NCBI GenBank assembly: GCA_020848855.1 | Contig: JADLHH010000397.1 | Span: forward strand, 1-12,529 | DNA from: Anaerolineae bacterium | GTDB lineage: Bacteria; Chloroflexota; Anaerolineae; Aggregatilineales; Phototrophicaceae | Length of the DNA: 12,529 nucleotides | Reading direction: 5' to 3' | Part shown: one piece after another, positions 6,780 to 12,529 of the stretch | Position numbering within the stretch: position 1 is the stretch's first letter | Layout of the letters: the number at the start of each line of letters is the position of its first letter | The notes under the pieces: generated by a model | What the model was told of the DNA's origin: nothing | Database searches by the model: none | The model's input: the letters and a program-made list of their open reading frames with translations, nothing else | Position numbers and translations under genes: made by a program

Positions 6780-8411
6780 CTACTCCGACCACGACCACTC
6801 TTGAATATTCCAGGTAATCGCCGCGCGGTTGGCGGTCGGCGTCACCCCCTGCAAGCCAGGCTTCACCGCATTGATGGTCAGCGGCAGCACGATATTGACG
6901 GTTGGCATCTCCTCGTAGAAGATGGTCTGGATTTGCTGGTAGATTTCCTGACGCGCTTCAGGGTCGGTCGTCGTGCGCCCCTCGCGGTACAGCTCGGCGA
7001 AGTGATCGTCGCAGTAAATCCAGCCGGATTGCGCGAAGCCGCCGGTGGCGCATTCCCACACCGTGAAGCTGCCGGGGTCGGGCAGCATGTTCGCGCCCTG
7101 GTTGAAGAACAGATCCCATTCCTTCGTCTCGATCAGCTTCTGGCGGAACGCCGTGCTTTCCTGCGCATCGATCTGAGTTTGGATCCCCACTTCGGCAAGC
7201 TGCTGCTGCAGGATCGGAACCATGACATCGGACAGGCGGTAATCGAGCGGGAAGAGGATGCTCAGCACCTGGCTGGAATCCCATTCCGCCTCGGCAAGCA
7301 ACTGACGCGCGAGATCAGGGTCGTAGCTATACGGCGTCTGTCCTTCGGGGATTGCCCAGTCGTTGAGGAAGCAGCATTCCTGAACCTTGCCCTGCCCCAG
7401 GAAAATCGCTTCGTTAATCCCTTCGCGGTCGATGGCATGAGCAATCGCCTGCCGGACGCGCGTGTCCGGTACGCGCAGCGTATTGACGGAAAGCTGGTAC
7501 GCCGCCGACGAACCAACCGTCAGAATCTCGGCGTCACTGCTTTCTTCCAGCAGTTGCGCATCCGCCGGCGAGATACCGAGCATCATATCCAGCTCGCCGG
7601 TCTGAATCTGCGCGATGCCGACATCTTCGGTCAGCCAGTTCTGGAAGAATATCCGGTCGATCTTGGGCGCGCCCAGATGATATTCCGGGAAGGCATCCAG
7701 TTCGACGTACTGTCCCTCGACATGCTCCCCAAACTGATACGGACCGCAGCCAACCGGCGCCTCGAAGTAGATCGGCTGCTGTTTCCATTCGTCGTACGGC
7801 ACGTCGCCCAGGATGTGCTTGGGCAGGAGACGCCCGTTGGGTGACTGGCTGCTGGTGATCAGCCACAGCGGATCGGGCCCATTGAGCGTGAAGTTGATCG
7901 TGTGTTCGTCGACAACCTCGATCCCTGCGTAGTTGGTCGTGTCGGCGTAACCGACGGCAGTCGTCGCCGATTCAATCACGGCGCTGCCGCCGACCACCGA
8001 CGTGATCACCGGAGGACGCGCGCGCGAGCCGGCGCGCGCTTCAGGAACCGCATACGCGACCCACGAAAACTCCACGTCGTCAGCGGTGACCGGCTCGCCA
8101 TCATGCCACTTCGCATCGGGATTGAGATGGAAGGTATAGGTCGTACCGTCGTCGCTCAGTTCCCAGCTTTCAGCCAGGTCCGACGTGAGGTTGAAGTTCT
8201 CGTCCAGCCGGGTTAGCTGGCAGTGAAGCGCGTTGAACAACGCTTCGCCCGTACCCGTAATCGCACCATGAGCAATATAGCTGGTTTCGGGTCGGTCGTT
8301 GACGAACATGCGCAGCGAACTGCCTTCCTGCGCGTAGATTCCCGTCCCCAGCGACAAGACCGTGATAAGAGCGAGGACAGCAAACAGTGTTTTCCGCCTG
8401 TAAATTGCCAT
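6780..8411 (-). CDS. ABC transporter solute-binding protein, family 5 (SBP_bac_5)
   Basis: This 543-residue exported protein binds the substrate and hands it to the DppB/DppC-like permeases. Residues 1-27 form a signal peptide: MAIYRRK, a hydrophobic core, then a likely cut after GIYA before QEG. There is no lipobox cysteine, so it is probably not a lipoprotein. Family marks include LAESWELSDDGTTYTFHL, AKWHDGEPVTADDVEFSW, VRQAIAHAIDREGI and DPDLARQLLAEA. These lie in the order of domain I, domain II and back to domain I. The length is normal for peptide/oligosaccharide-binding members. The ATG at 8411 is well placed, with AGGAG (8418-8422) 6 bases before it. A 109-base gap separates it from the class I aldolase gene upstream. 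The ligand cannot be read from the sequence; the enzymes around it point to a carbohydrate or sugar acid rather than a peptide. Confidence 0.94.
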   Translation of the reverse strand: MAIYRRKTLFAVLALITVLSLGTGIYAQEGSSLRMFVNDRPETSYIAHGAITGTGEALFNALHCQLTRLDENFNLTSDLAESWELSDDGTTYTFHLNPDAKWHDGEPVTADDVEFSWVAYAVPEARAGSRARPPVITSVVGGSAVIESATTAVGYADTTNYAGIEVVDEHTINFTLNGPDPLWLITSSQSPNGRLLPKHILGDVPYDEWKQQPIYFEAPVGCGPYQFGEHVEGQYVELDAFPEYHLGAPKIDRIFFQNWLTEDVGIAQIQTGELDMMLGISPADAQLLEESSDAEILTVGSSAAYQLSVNTLRVPDTRVRQAIAHAIDREGINEAIFLGQGKVQECCFLNDWAIPEGQTPYSYDPDLARQLLAEAEWDSSQVLSILFPLDYRLSDVMVPILQQQLAEVGIQTQIDAQESTAFRQKLIETKEWDLFFNQGANMLPDPGSFTVWECATGGFAQSGWIYCDDHFAELYREGRTTTDPEARQEIYQQIQTIFYEEMPTVNIVLPLTINAVKPGLQGVTPTANRAAITWNIQEWSWSE

Positions 8412-8520
8412 TTTTTTCTCCTGAATATCGAATACCTAAACCGTGACGATTTCCGACCGATCAGGCTGATTTCATGGGCATCTCCTCAATTCCATTCACG
8501 CGGAACCTGCAGCATCTCGT
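8412..8520 (-). other. Leader region between class I aldolase and solute-binding protein, with a mini-ORF
   Basis: This 109-base gap is the longest inside the operon apart from 2714-2845. On the minus strand it holds GAGGAG (8487-8482), then after 6 bases ATG AAA TCA GCC TGA (8475-8461), a four-codon reading frame MKSA with ideal ribosome-site spacing. It could also start at an ATG two codons earlier (MPMKSA). No convincing promoter or terminator hairpin was seen. Whether the mini-ORF is translated is unknown. Confidence 0.35.
8418..8422 (-). promoter_or_regulatory. Ribosome binding site of the solute-binding protein gene
   Basis: AGGAG on the minus strand is followed by six A residues and then the ATG at 8411. 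This A-rich spacer and good spacing predict strong translation of the binding protein. Confidence 0.75.
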
Positions 8521-9426
8521 TCAGGATTGCGCTGGGGCAAGCAGATTGGCAGATTCGACGAGCGTGTAGATCGCCGCTTTCGCCGTTTCCGCTAGATCGA
8601 CGTTCGCTGAAGTCGCGCTTCGGCTGTCGCCCACCAGCGAGACCGCGTACTTCAGACACGCGAGCCAGAAACCATGTGTATGTAAGTGCCAGAGCGCTTC
8701 CGCCCGCTGCTGGAGCGCTTCCGCGCCAGCGGTATCGCCCGCCCGCACACACTTCAGCAGGTCGGCAAAGAGCTTCGGCGCGAGATTTCCCATGCCCGGC
8801 ACGATCCCGTCCGCGCCTGCCAGCAGAGAGCGCAGCGACTGTCTTTCAGCCCCCTGCAGCACCTGAAAGTCGCGGCGCTTCTCGCGCAGTGCCAGCAGCG
8901 CCGCGAAAACTTCCCAGTTACCCGCGCTGTCCTTGATGCCGACAATCGTTTCGCAGTCCAGCACGTCGGCGACCGTCTGTGGCGCGATGGCGTTGTGCGT
9001 CATGGAAGGAATGTTGTATAGCACGATGGGCAGCGGCGAGCGCCGCGCGATAGTCTCAAAATGGACGCGCTGGGTCTGCGCGTCCGCCTCGAAATAATAG
9101 GGCGCGGTTACGACCACCGCGCTGACGCCGCACGCTGCTGCGTTCTCAATGGCGTCGAGCGTCCGGCGCGTGCCCGACTCCAGCACGCCGCCCAGCACCG
9201 GCACGCGCCCCGCCGCCGCGCGAACGGCGAGGCGCATGACCTCGGCGCTCTGCTCTGCGGTCAGCCAGGGTCCTTCGCCGCTGCTGCCGAGAACGAATAT
9301 CCCATCGACACCGCCTGCGACCAGGCGTTCGACGAGATGTTCGGTTGCTGCCGTGTCGACATCCCCGCTCGACGTGAGCGGCGTGATCATCGGGGGAATC
9401 ACCCCCTGAAAACGTAACGACATCAT
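8521..9426 (-). CDS. DapA/NanA-family class I aldolase (probable 2-keto-3-deoxy acid or N-acetylneuraminate-type lyase)
   Basis: This 301-residue TIM barrel belongs to the DHDPS/NAL family. These enzymes form a Schiff base with pyruvate and make or break a 2-keto acid. Visible marks are FVLGSSGEGPWLT with the pyruvate-binding GSSGE at 47-51, the APYYF segment at 108-112, the catalytic Tyr137 in LYNIPS and the Schiff-base Lys165 in GIKDSAGN. In true dihydrodipicolinate synthase an Arg follows YNVPS (Arg138 in E. coli); here that place is Met, so lysine biosynthesis is unlikely. A 2-keto-3-deoxygluconate-type aldolase, a sugar-acid dehydratase or a sialate-type lyase fits better. The start is ATG 9426 (ATGATG), which overlaps the regulator stop as ATGA, so translation is coupled. 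Co-transcription with a GntR/FCD regulator and an importer supports a catabolic role. Confidence 0.9.
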   Translation of the reverse strand: MMSLRFQGVIPPMITPLTSSGDVDTAATEHLVERLVAGGVDGIFVLGSSGEGPWLTAEQSAEVMRLAVRAAAGRVPVLGGVLESGTRRTLDAIENAAACGVSAVVVTAPYYFEADAQTQRVHFETIARRSPLPIVLYNIPSMTHNAIAPQTVADVLDCETIVGIKDSAGNWEVFAALLALREKRRDFQVLQGAERQSLRSLLAGADGIVPGMGNLAPKLFADLLKCVRAGDTAGAEALQQRAEALWHLHTHGFWLACLKYAVSLVGDSRSATSANVDLAETAKAAIYTLVESANLLAPAQS

Positions 9427-10151
9427 GATTCCGCATCTCCAACATCGTGCTTCACCTGTATCCGCGCCAGCCGACCTTCCAGTCCGGCGTAGTGCTCGTC
9501 CAGAGCGGCACGCGCCCGCGCGGGATCATTCGTGACAATGGCGTCCACAATCGCCTTGTGCGCCTGATACGTCCATACCGGATCGGCATCCCAGATCGGG
9601 CTGAGGCGCGAAGCGCGGTTGAAGGTCTGCCAGAAGATGTCGAGCAGGCGGGTCAGAATCGTGTTGTCGAGATGCTCGAACAGCAGCCCGTGGAATTCCC
9701 GGTCTTCCGGCGCGAACGTCTCGCCTTTTTCAGCGTGTATTCGCATAGCTTCGACGACTTCTGCCAGATGCTGCTTTTGTTCTTCGGGCATCGTTGTCAT
9801 GGCGATTTCAATCATCCCTGTTTCAAGAACGCGCCGAACTTGAAGCAGGTCGGATAGTTCGCGCAGATCGGTCATCAGCCGAAACGGCAGATTGTCGAGG
9901 ATCGGTTCAAGCGAGAAATCGCGGACATAAAGCCCACTCCCACGGCGCGTCTCGACCACGCCCAGCGACTCGAGTGATCGAACCGCTTCGCGTACCGAGT
10001 TGCGACTCACGCCAAGCTGCCGCGCCAGTTCATTTTCAGGCGGCAGCATGTCGCCAGGCTGCATGTTGTTGTCAGCAATGTAGTTGCGAATCGCATCCTG
10101 TACGGAATGGTATATGAGCGGCGGTCGATAGACTGGTTTGATCGGCTTCAA
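9423..10151 (-). CDS. GntR-family transcriptional regulator with FCD ligand-binding domain
   Basis: From the TTG at 10151 this is a 242-residue FadR-subfamily regulator. Residues 10-78 form the winged helix, with PPENELARQLGVSRNSVREA, then SLGVVETRRGSGLYV as the wing. The C-terminal part is an all-helical FCD domain with the usual metal-site pattern: D-REFH, AHKAIVDAI and DEHY. These regulators normally bind a sugar acid or other organic acid and release DNA. I prefer the TTG because GGGAG (10159-10163) lies 7 bases before it and the inferred promoter would give a leader of about 54 bases. An ATG at 10196 would add 15 unremarkable residues (MTFRQTLLPTQGRVR); its GGAG is only 2 bases away and its leader would be about 9 bases. 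The gene is divergent from the Gfo/Idh gene and is first in the importer/aldolase operon, so it probably controls both and itself. Confidence 0.92.
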   Translation of the reverse strand: MKPIKPVYRPPLIYHSVQDAIRNYIADNNMQPGDMLPPENELARQLGVSRNSVREAVRSLESLGVVETRRGSGLYVRDFSLEPILDNLPFRLMTDLRELSDLLQVRRVLETGMIEIAMTTMPEEQKQHLAEVVEAMRIHAEKGETFAPEDREFHGLLFEHLDNTILTRLLDIFWQTFNRASRLSPIWDADPVWTYQAHKAIVDAIVTNDPARARAALDEHYAGLEGRLARIQVKHDVGDAES

Positions 10152-10158
10152 GCGAACT

Positions 10159-10163
10159 CTCCC
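10159..10163 (-). promoter_or_regulatory. Ribosome binding site deciding the TTG start of the GntR regulator
   Basis: GGGAG on the minus strand lies 7 bases before the TTG at 10151. The competing ATG at 10196 has a GGAG only 2 bases upstream, which is too close. Confidence 0.55.
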
Positions 10164-10202
10164 TTGGGTTGGAAGGAGTGTTTGACGAAACGTCATGTCT
10201 CC

Positions 10203-10219
10203 GATATGCTTAGCATATC
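10203..10219. promoter_or_regulatory. Perfect 17-base palindrome, probable operator of the GntR/FCD regulator
   Basis: The sequence GATATGCT-T-AGCATATC is a perfect inverted repeat with 8-base arms and a 1-base centre. It lies between the divergent regulator and Gfo/Idh genes and covers the -10 element of the regulator promoter. GntR/FCD proteins bind as dimers to short palindromes of this size, so it is the best candidate operator for autoregulation and control of the importer operon. A further GATATG half-site lies 26 bases away at 10229-10234. The assignment is inferred; it does not contain the GT...AC core of many GntR sites. Confidence 0.6.
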
Positions 10220-10240
10220 AACTTGTAGGATATGTGTCAA
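10212..10240 (-). promoter_or_regulatory. Promoter of the regulator-aldolase-importer operon (sigma70-type)
   Basis: On the minus strand a perfect TTGACA (10240-10235) is followed by a 17-base spacer and TATGCT (10217-10212). Transcription would start near 10205. The -10 lies inside the 17-base palindrome, which fits repression by a bound dimer. Confidence 0.6.
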
Positions 10241-10256
10241 AAAGATACCCTTCAAG

Positions 10257-10284
10257 TGGACAAGAAGATAGCTTCAGTTACAAT
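10257..10284 (+). promoter_or_regulatory. Promoter of the Gfo/Idh-Ldh2-AKR genes (sigma70-type)
   Basis: TGGACA (10257-10262) and TACAAT (10279-10284), each one mismatch from consensus, are separated by 16 bases. Transcription would start around 10291, leaving only about 7 bases before the ATG at 10298. That agrees with the lack of a clear ribosome site there. Confidence 0.45.
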
Positions 10285-10297
10285 AATCGGGTGCGTT

Positions 10298-11326
10298 ATG
10301 TCCAATCAACCGCTACGCTTTGCCATCCTGTCGCCGTCACGCTGGGGGCGTCTGCTGCTGGATGCCGCCGCAGCATCCGACAAACTCAGCTTCGCCGGTG
10401 TCTACAGCCGAAATTCCGAAAACGCCACTGAAATTACCGATAAGTACGGCGGGCGCGTCTACCCTGCTTATGACGCGATACTGGCGGATGCGCAGGTCGA
10501 AGCGGTGCTGCTACCGACGCCGAATTTTCTTCACTACGATCAGGCGATGGCTGCCTTTGAAGCTGGCAAACACGTCTTCATCGAAAAGCCGATAGCCAAC
10601 CACGTCGCCGAAGCCGAGCAGTTACAGCAGACGAGCAGAGAAAAAGGACTCGTCCTCGCCGTCGGAATGCAGGGGCGACGCACCGGCGCGGCGCGCACCG
10701 TGAAACGGATGCTCGATGCCGGACAACTGGGCAGGATCGCGCTGGTCGTGGCGACGCACGGCGCGCCGCTGCTGCAGGGCAGGGATGCGTCGAGCTGGTA
10801 CACCAGCCGCGAGAAAGCCCCCGGCGGTCCCCTGGATCAGCTTGGCGTCCACTACTTCGATCTGCTGCGTTATTTCTTCGGTCCCGTCGTCAGCGTAACC
10901 GGGCGCTACACCGATCACGTCACGCCGCACGATGTGCCGGATGCCGCCGCCGCCGTCTTCGAGATGGCGGACGGGACGATGGTGGTCTACACCACCCATC
11001 AGGTCTCCGCCTACGTCAGCAACCTCTCGATCTACGGCAGCCTCGGCGCGATCCATTTCCGCCGCTTTGGTCAGGAACTGTTGTGGGAAGATGTCATCCC
11101 GTCGGCGACATCCAAGAAGGAGGGTCCTCAGATTCGACCGCTGGAATTTGAAGGACCGCATCCCTTCACCACGGCGCTTCAGGAGGAGCTTGAGGATTTC
11201 GCGGATTGCATACGCACCGGCGGAACGCCGCTAGTGGGCGCGGTCGAAGGCATCGCGGCGCTGCGTGTGGCGCGCGCCGTCATGGAAGCCCACGAGTCCG
11301 GGCATACAATCCGGCTGGATACTTAA
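10298..11326 (+). CDS. Gfo/Idh/MocA-family NAD(P)-dependent oxidoreductase
   Basis: This 342-residue protein has the family's two-domain layout: an N-terminal Rossmann fold to about residue 120 and a C-terminal alpha/beta domain. Seen marks are LLPTPNFLHYDQAMAAFEAGKHVFIEKP, with the EKP motif at 96-98 and catalytic-type Lys97, and GGPLDQLGVHYFD with His184. Two things are unusual. The dinucleotide loop reads AILSPSRWG, without the normal G-x-G-x-x-G/A. The Asp that lies four residues before the active-site His in inositol dehydrogenase is Gln180, as in some family members with QLGxH. The start is ATG 10298 (MSNQPLRF). An earlier in-frame ATG at 10232 would place the plus-strand promoter inside the gene. 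Members oxidise or reduce sugars, inositols or sugar acids. The Ldh2-type gene follows after 47 bases. Confidence 0.9.
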   Translation: MSNQPLRFAILSPSRWGRLLLDAAAASDKLSFAGVYSRNSENATEITDKYGGRVYPAYDAILADAQVEAVLLPTPNFLHYDQAMAAFEAGKHVFIEKPIANHVAEAEQLQQTSREKGLVLAVGMQGRRTGAARTVKRMLDAGQLGRIALVVATHGAPLLQGRDASSWYTSREKAPGGPLDQLGVHYFDLLRYFFGPVVSVTGRYTDHVTPHDVPDAAAAVFEMADGTMVVYTTHQVSAYVSNLSIYGSLGAIHFRRFGQELLWEDVIPSATSKKEGPQIRPLEFEGPHPFTTALQEELEDFADCIRTGGTPLVGAVEGIAALRVARAVMEAHESGHTIRLDT

Positions 11327-11373
11327 ACGGATCAATTTGAAGACTGCTTGTTCGTGAGGGAAATACAACCGCC

Positions 11374-12408
11374 ATGCCAACCATTCCCGCACCACAACTG
11401 ATCGAGATCGGCTGCGCGATCTTCTCCGCCGCCGGCGCGCCCGACGACATCGCGCGCGTCGTCGCATCGTCGCTCGTCAATGCCAACCTGTCCGGTCACG
11501 ACTCGCATGGCATTCTGAAAGTGCCGGTTTACATCGACAAAATCCGCGCCGCGACGCTGAAGCCCGATGCCCGCCCGACTGTCACGCGCCGGATGGGCGC
11601 GGTCGCTCATGTGGACTGCGGCTGGGGCTTCGGGCAGCCCGCCGCGCGCTTCGGGGCGCAGACCGCCGGTGAGATTGCCCGCGAACAGGGGATCGGCTGC
11701 GTCGCCCTGCAGCGCGTCAATCACATTGGACGCCTGTCCGAGTACGCGCAAATGCTGGCGGAGCAGGAATTGATCGGCTGCGTGATGACCAGCGGCTCGA
11801 TGTTCGGCGGCTCAGTCGCGCCGTTTGGCGGACGCGAGCGGGTGTTCGGCACCAATCCGCTGGCGTGGGGCATCCCGCTTGGCGACGGCAAAGCGCCGCT
11901 CGTCGTCGACTTCGCCACGTCCAAAATCGCCAATGGCAAGATCGACGTGGCTCTGAGCGAGGGTAGAACGCTGCCACCGGGAGTCCTGCTCAGTCGAAGC
12001 GGCGAGCCGACGACCGACCCGCACGAGTTTCTGGCGGGCGGGGCGCTGCTACCTTTTGGCGACTTCAAAGGCAGCGGGTTGATGCTGGTGATCGAACTCG
12101 TCCCCACGCTGCTGACCGGTTTCGCGCCTGCCAGCTCCAGCGCCTTTATGCCCGGCAACCCAACATTGATCATGGCGCTGTCGGTCGACGCTTTTACCGA
12201 GCGCGAGCGCTTCTACCAGCTCGCCGACGAACTGCTCGCACACATCAAAAATGTCACACCGCAGAACGGCGTAGACGAAATTCTGCTGCCGGGCGAACTG
12301 GAAACGCGCTCCTTCGCCGCCCGTTCGACTACGGGCATTCCCGTACCGGAATCGGTCTGGGAGAAGCTGCGCGAACTGGCGCGGGAATTTGGGATCGGGG
12401 TTGCATGA
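11374..12408 (+). CDS. Ldh2/AllD-type malate/lactate/ureidoglycolate dehydrogenase family protein
   Basis: This 344-residue NAD(P)-dependent enzyme belongs to the Ldh2/MDH2 family, which has a fold of its own and oxidises 2-hydroxyacids to 2-keto acids (malate, lactate, sulfolactate, ureidoglycolate, 2,3-diketogulonate). Seen are GHDSHG with His45, VNHIGRLSEYA with His117, FGTNPLAWGIP (159-168), VDFATSKIANGKI (178-190) and GGALLPFGDFKGSGL (222-235). The Arg usual a few residues after SHG is replaced by Lys49 here. The start is ATG 11374. GAGGG lies about 13 bases upstream, which is long, so initiation may depend partly on the upstream gene. It overlaps the aldo/keto reductase start as ATGA. 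In this pathway it could oxidise the 2-hydroxyacid handled by the LarA-like protein, or a sugar acid; this is inference. Confidence 0.9.
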   Translation: MPTIPAPQLIEIGCAIFSAAGAPDDIARVVASSLVNANLSGHDSHGILKVPVYIDKIRAATLKPDARPTVTRRMGAVAHVDCGWGFGQPAARFGAQTAGEIAREQGIGCVALQRVNHIGRLSEYAQMLAEQELIGCVMTSGSMFGGSVAPFGGRERVFGTNPLAWGIPLGDGKAPLVVDFATSKIANGKIDVALSEGRTLPPGVLLSRSGEPTTDPHEFLAGGALLPFGDFKGSGLMLVIELVPTLLTGFAPASSSAFMPGNPTLIMALSVDAFTERERFYQLADELLAHIKNVTPQNGVDEILLPGELETRSFAARSTTGIPVPESVWEKLRELAREFGIGVA

Positions 12409-12529
12409 TGCAGACGCGAACACTCGGCAGAACGGGCATAGCCATCACGGCGCTGGGGTACGGCGCTGGTCAGCTTCGGGGGTCGCGCATCTGGGATGGA
12501 CGCGCCATCAGCGAAGCCCAGGCAGACAC
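12405..12529 (+). CDS. Aldo/keto reductase, N-terminal part (3' truncated)
   Basis: The first 41 codons of a gene run off the right edge. The N-terminus reads MMQTRTLGRTGIAITALGYG, the standard LGRTG-x-x-(V/I)-(S/T)-x-LG-x-G opening strand-turn of aldo/keto reductases. The later ISEAQAD stretch is like the SDEEA segment before the first helix of L-fucose/D-threo-aldose 1-dehydrogenase relatives. Those act on free aldoses with NAD(P) in the cytoplasm. The ATG at 12405 overlaps the upstream stop as ATGA; a second in-frame ATG at 12408 is also possible. Coupling to the Ldh2-type gene suggests the same pathway. The catalytic Asp-Tyr-Lys-His residues lie beyond the window. Confidence 0.75.
   Translation, partial: MMQTRTLGRTGIAITALGYGAGQLRGSRIWDGRAISEAQAD

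Noticed and set aside
6729..7844. Long plus-strand open frame (371 codons) opposite the solute-binding protein
   Set aside because: No motif is recognisable, and the minus-strand protein has a signal peptide and family motifs with a strong ribosome site. The frame also runs through the intergenic hairpin.
10232..10297. N-terminal extension of the Gfo/Idh gene to an ATG at 10232
   Set aside because: The added residues (MCQKDTLQVDKK...) do not resemble the family, and the region contains the likely promoter; MSNQPLRF is the normal type of start.

Overview
The window is a dense bacterial catabolic region with high GC content (about 60% by eye). It has short gaps, overlapping stop/start codons and clear Shine-Dalgarno sites. 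The gene mix would fit a heterotrophic member of Chloroflexota or a similar environmental bacterium: an Opp/Dpp-type importer, an FCD-type GntR regulator, a BNR/sialidase-like protein, two aldolase families and many sugar-acid oxidoreductases. The sequence alone does not settle the taxon, and no rRNA, tRNA, mobile element or CRISPR array was seen.

Layout. Plus strand, left edge (1-1403): the 3' end of a sugar-phosphate isomerase/epimerase-type TIM barrel, then a zinc-dependent sorbitol-dehydrogenase-like enzyme. Minus strand, 10151 down to 1487, one long probable operon read in this order: GntR/FCD regulator, class I aldolase of the DapA/NanA/KDG-aldolase family (ATGA overlap with the regulator), secreted solute-binding protein, intergenic hairpin, permeases DppB-like and DppC-like, five-Asp-box BNR protein, HpcH/HpaI class II aldolase, and a LarA-like (DUF2088) protein. 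Plus strand, right edge (10298-12529): Gfo/Idh/MocA oxidoreductase, Ldh2-type 2-hydroxyacid dehydrogenase, and the start of an aldo/keto reductase. The regulator and the Gfo/Idh gene are divergent. The 146 bases between their chosen start codons hold a recognisable promoter on each strand and a perfect 17-base palindrome on the -10 element of the regulator promoter.

How the genes may work together (inference). A solute-binding protein and two Opp/Dpp-type permeases would import a carbohydrate or sugar-acid oligomer. The BNR protein, which has no signal peptide, could act on it in the cytoplasm. The Gfo/Idh, Zn-dehydrogenase, Ldh2 and aldo/keto reductase enzymes would interconvert the aldose or acid. 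The two aldolases would cleave 2-keto-3-deoxy acids to pyruvate plus an aldehyde. The LarA-like protein would racemise or epimerise a 2-hydroxyacid. The GntR/FCD regulator probably senses a sugar acid. The substrate cannot be named from the sequence. No transporter ATPase gene lies in the window, so ATPases must come from elsewhere.
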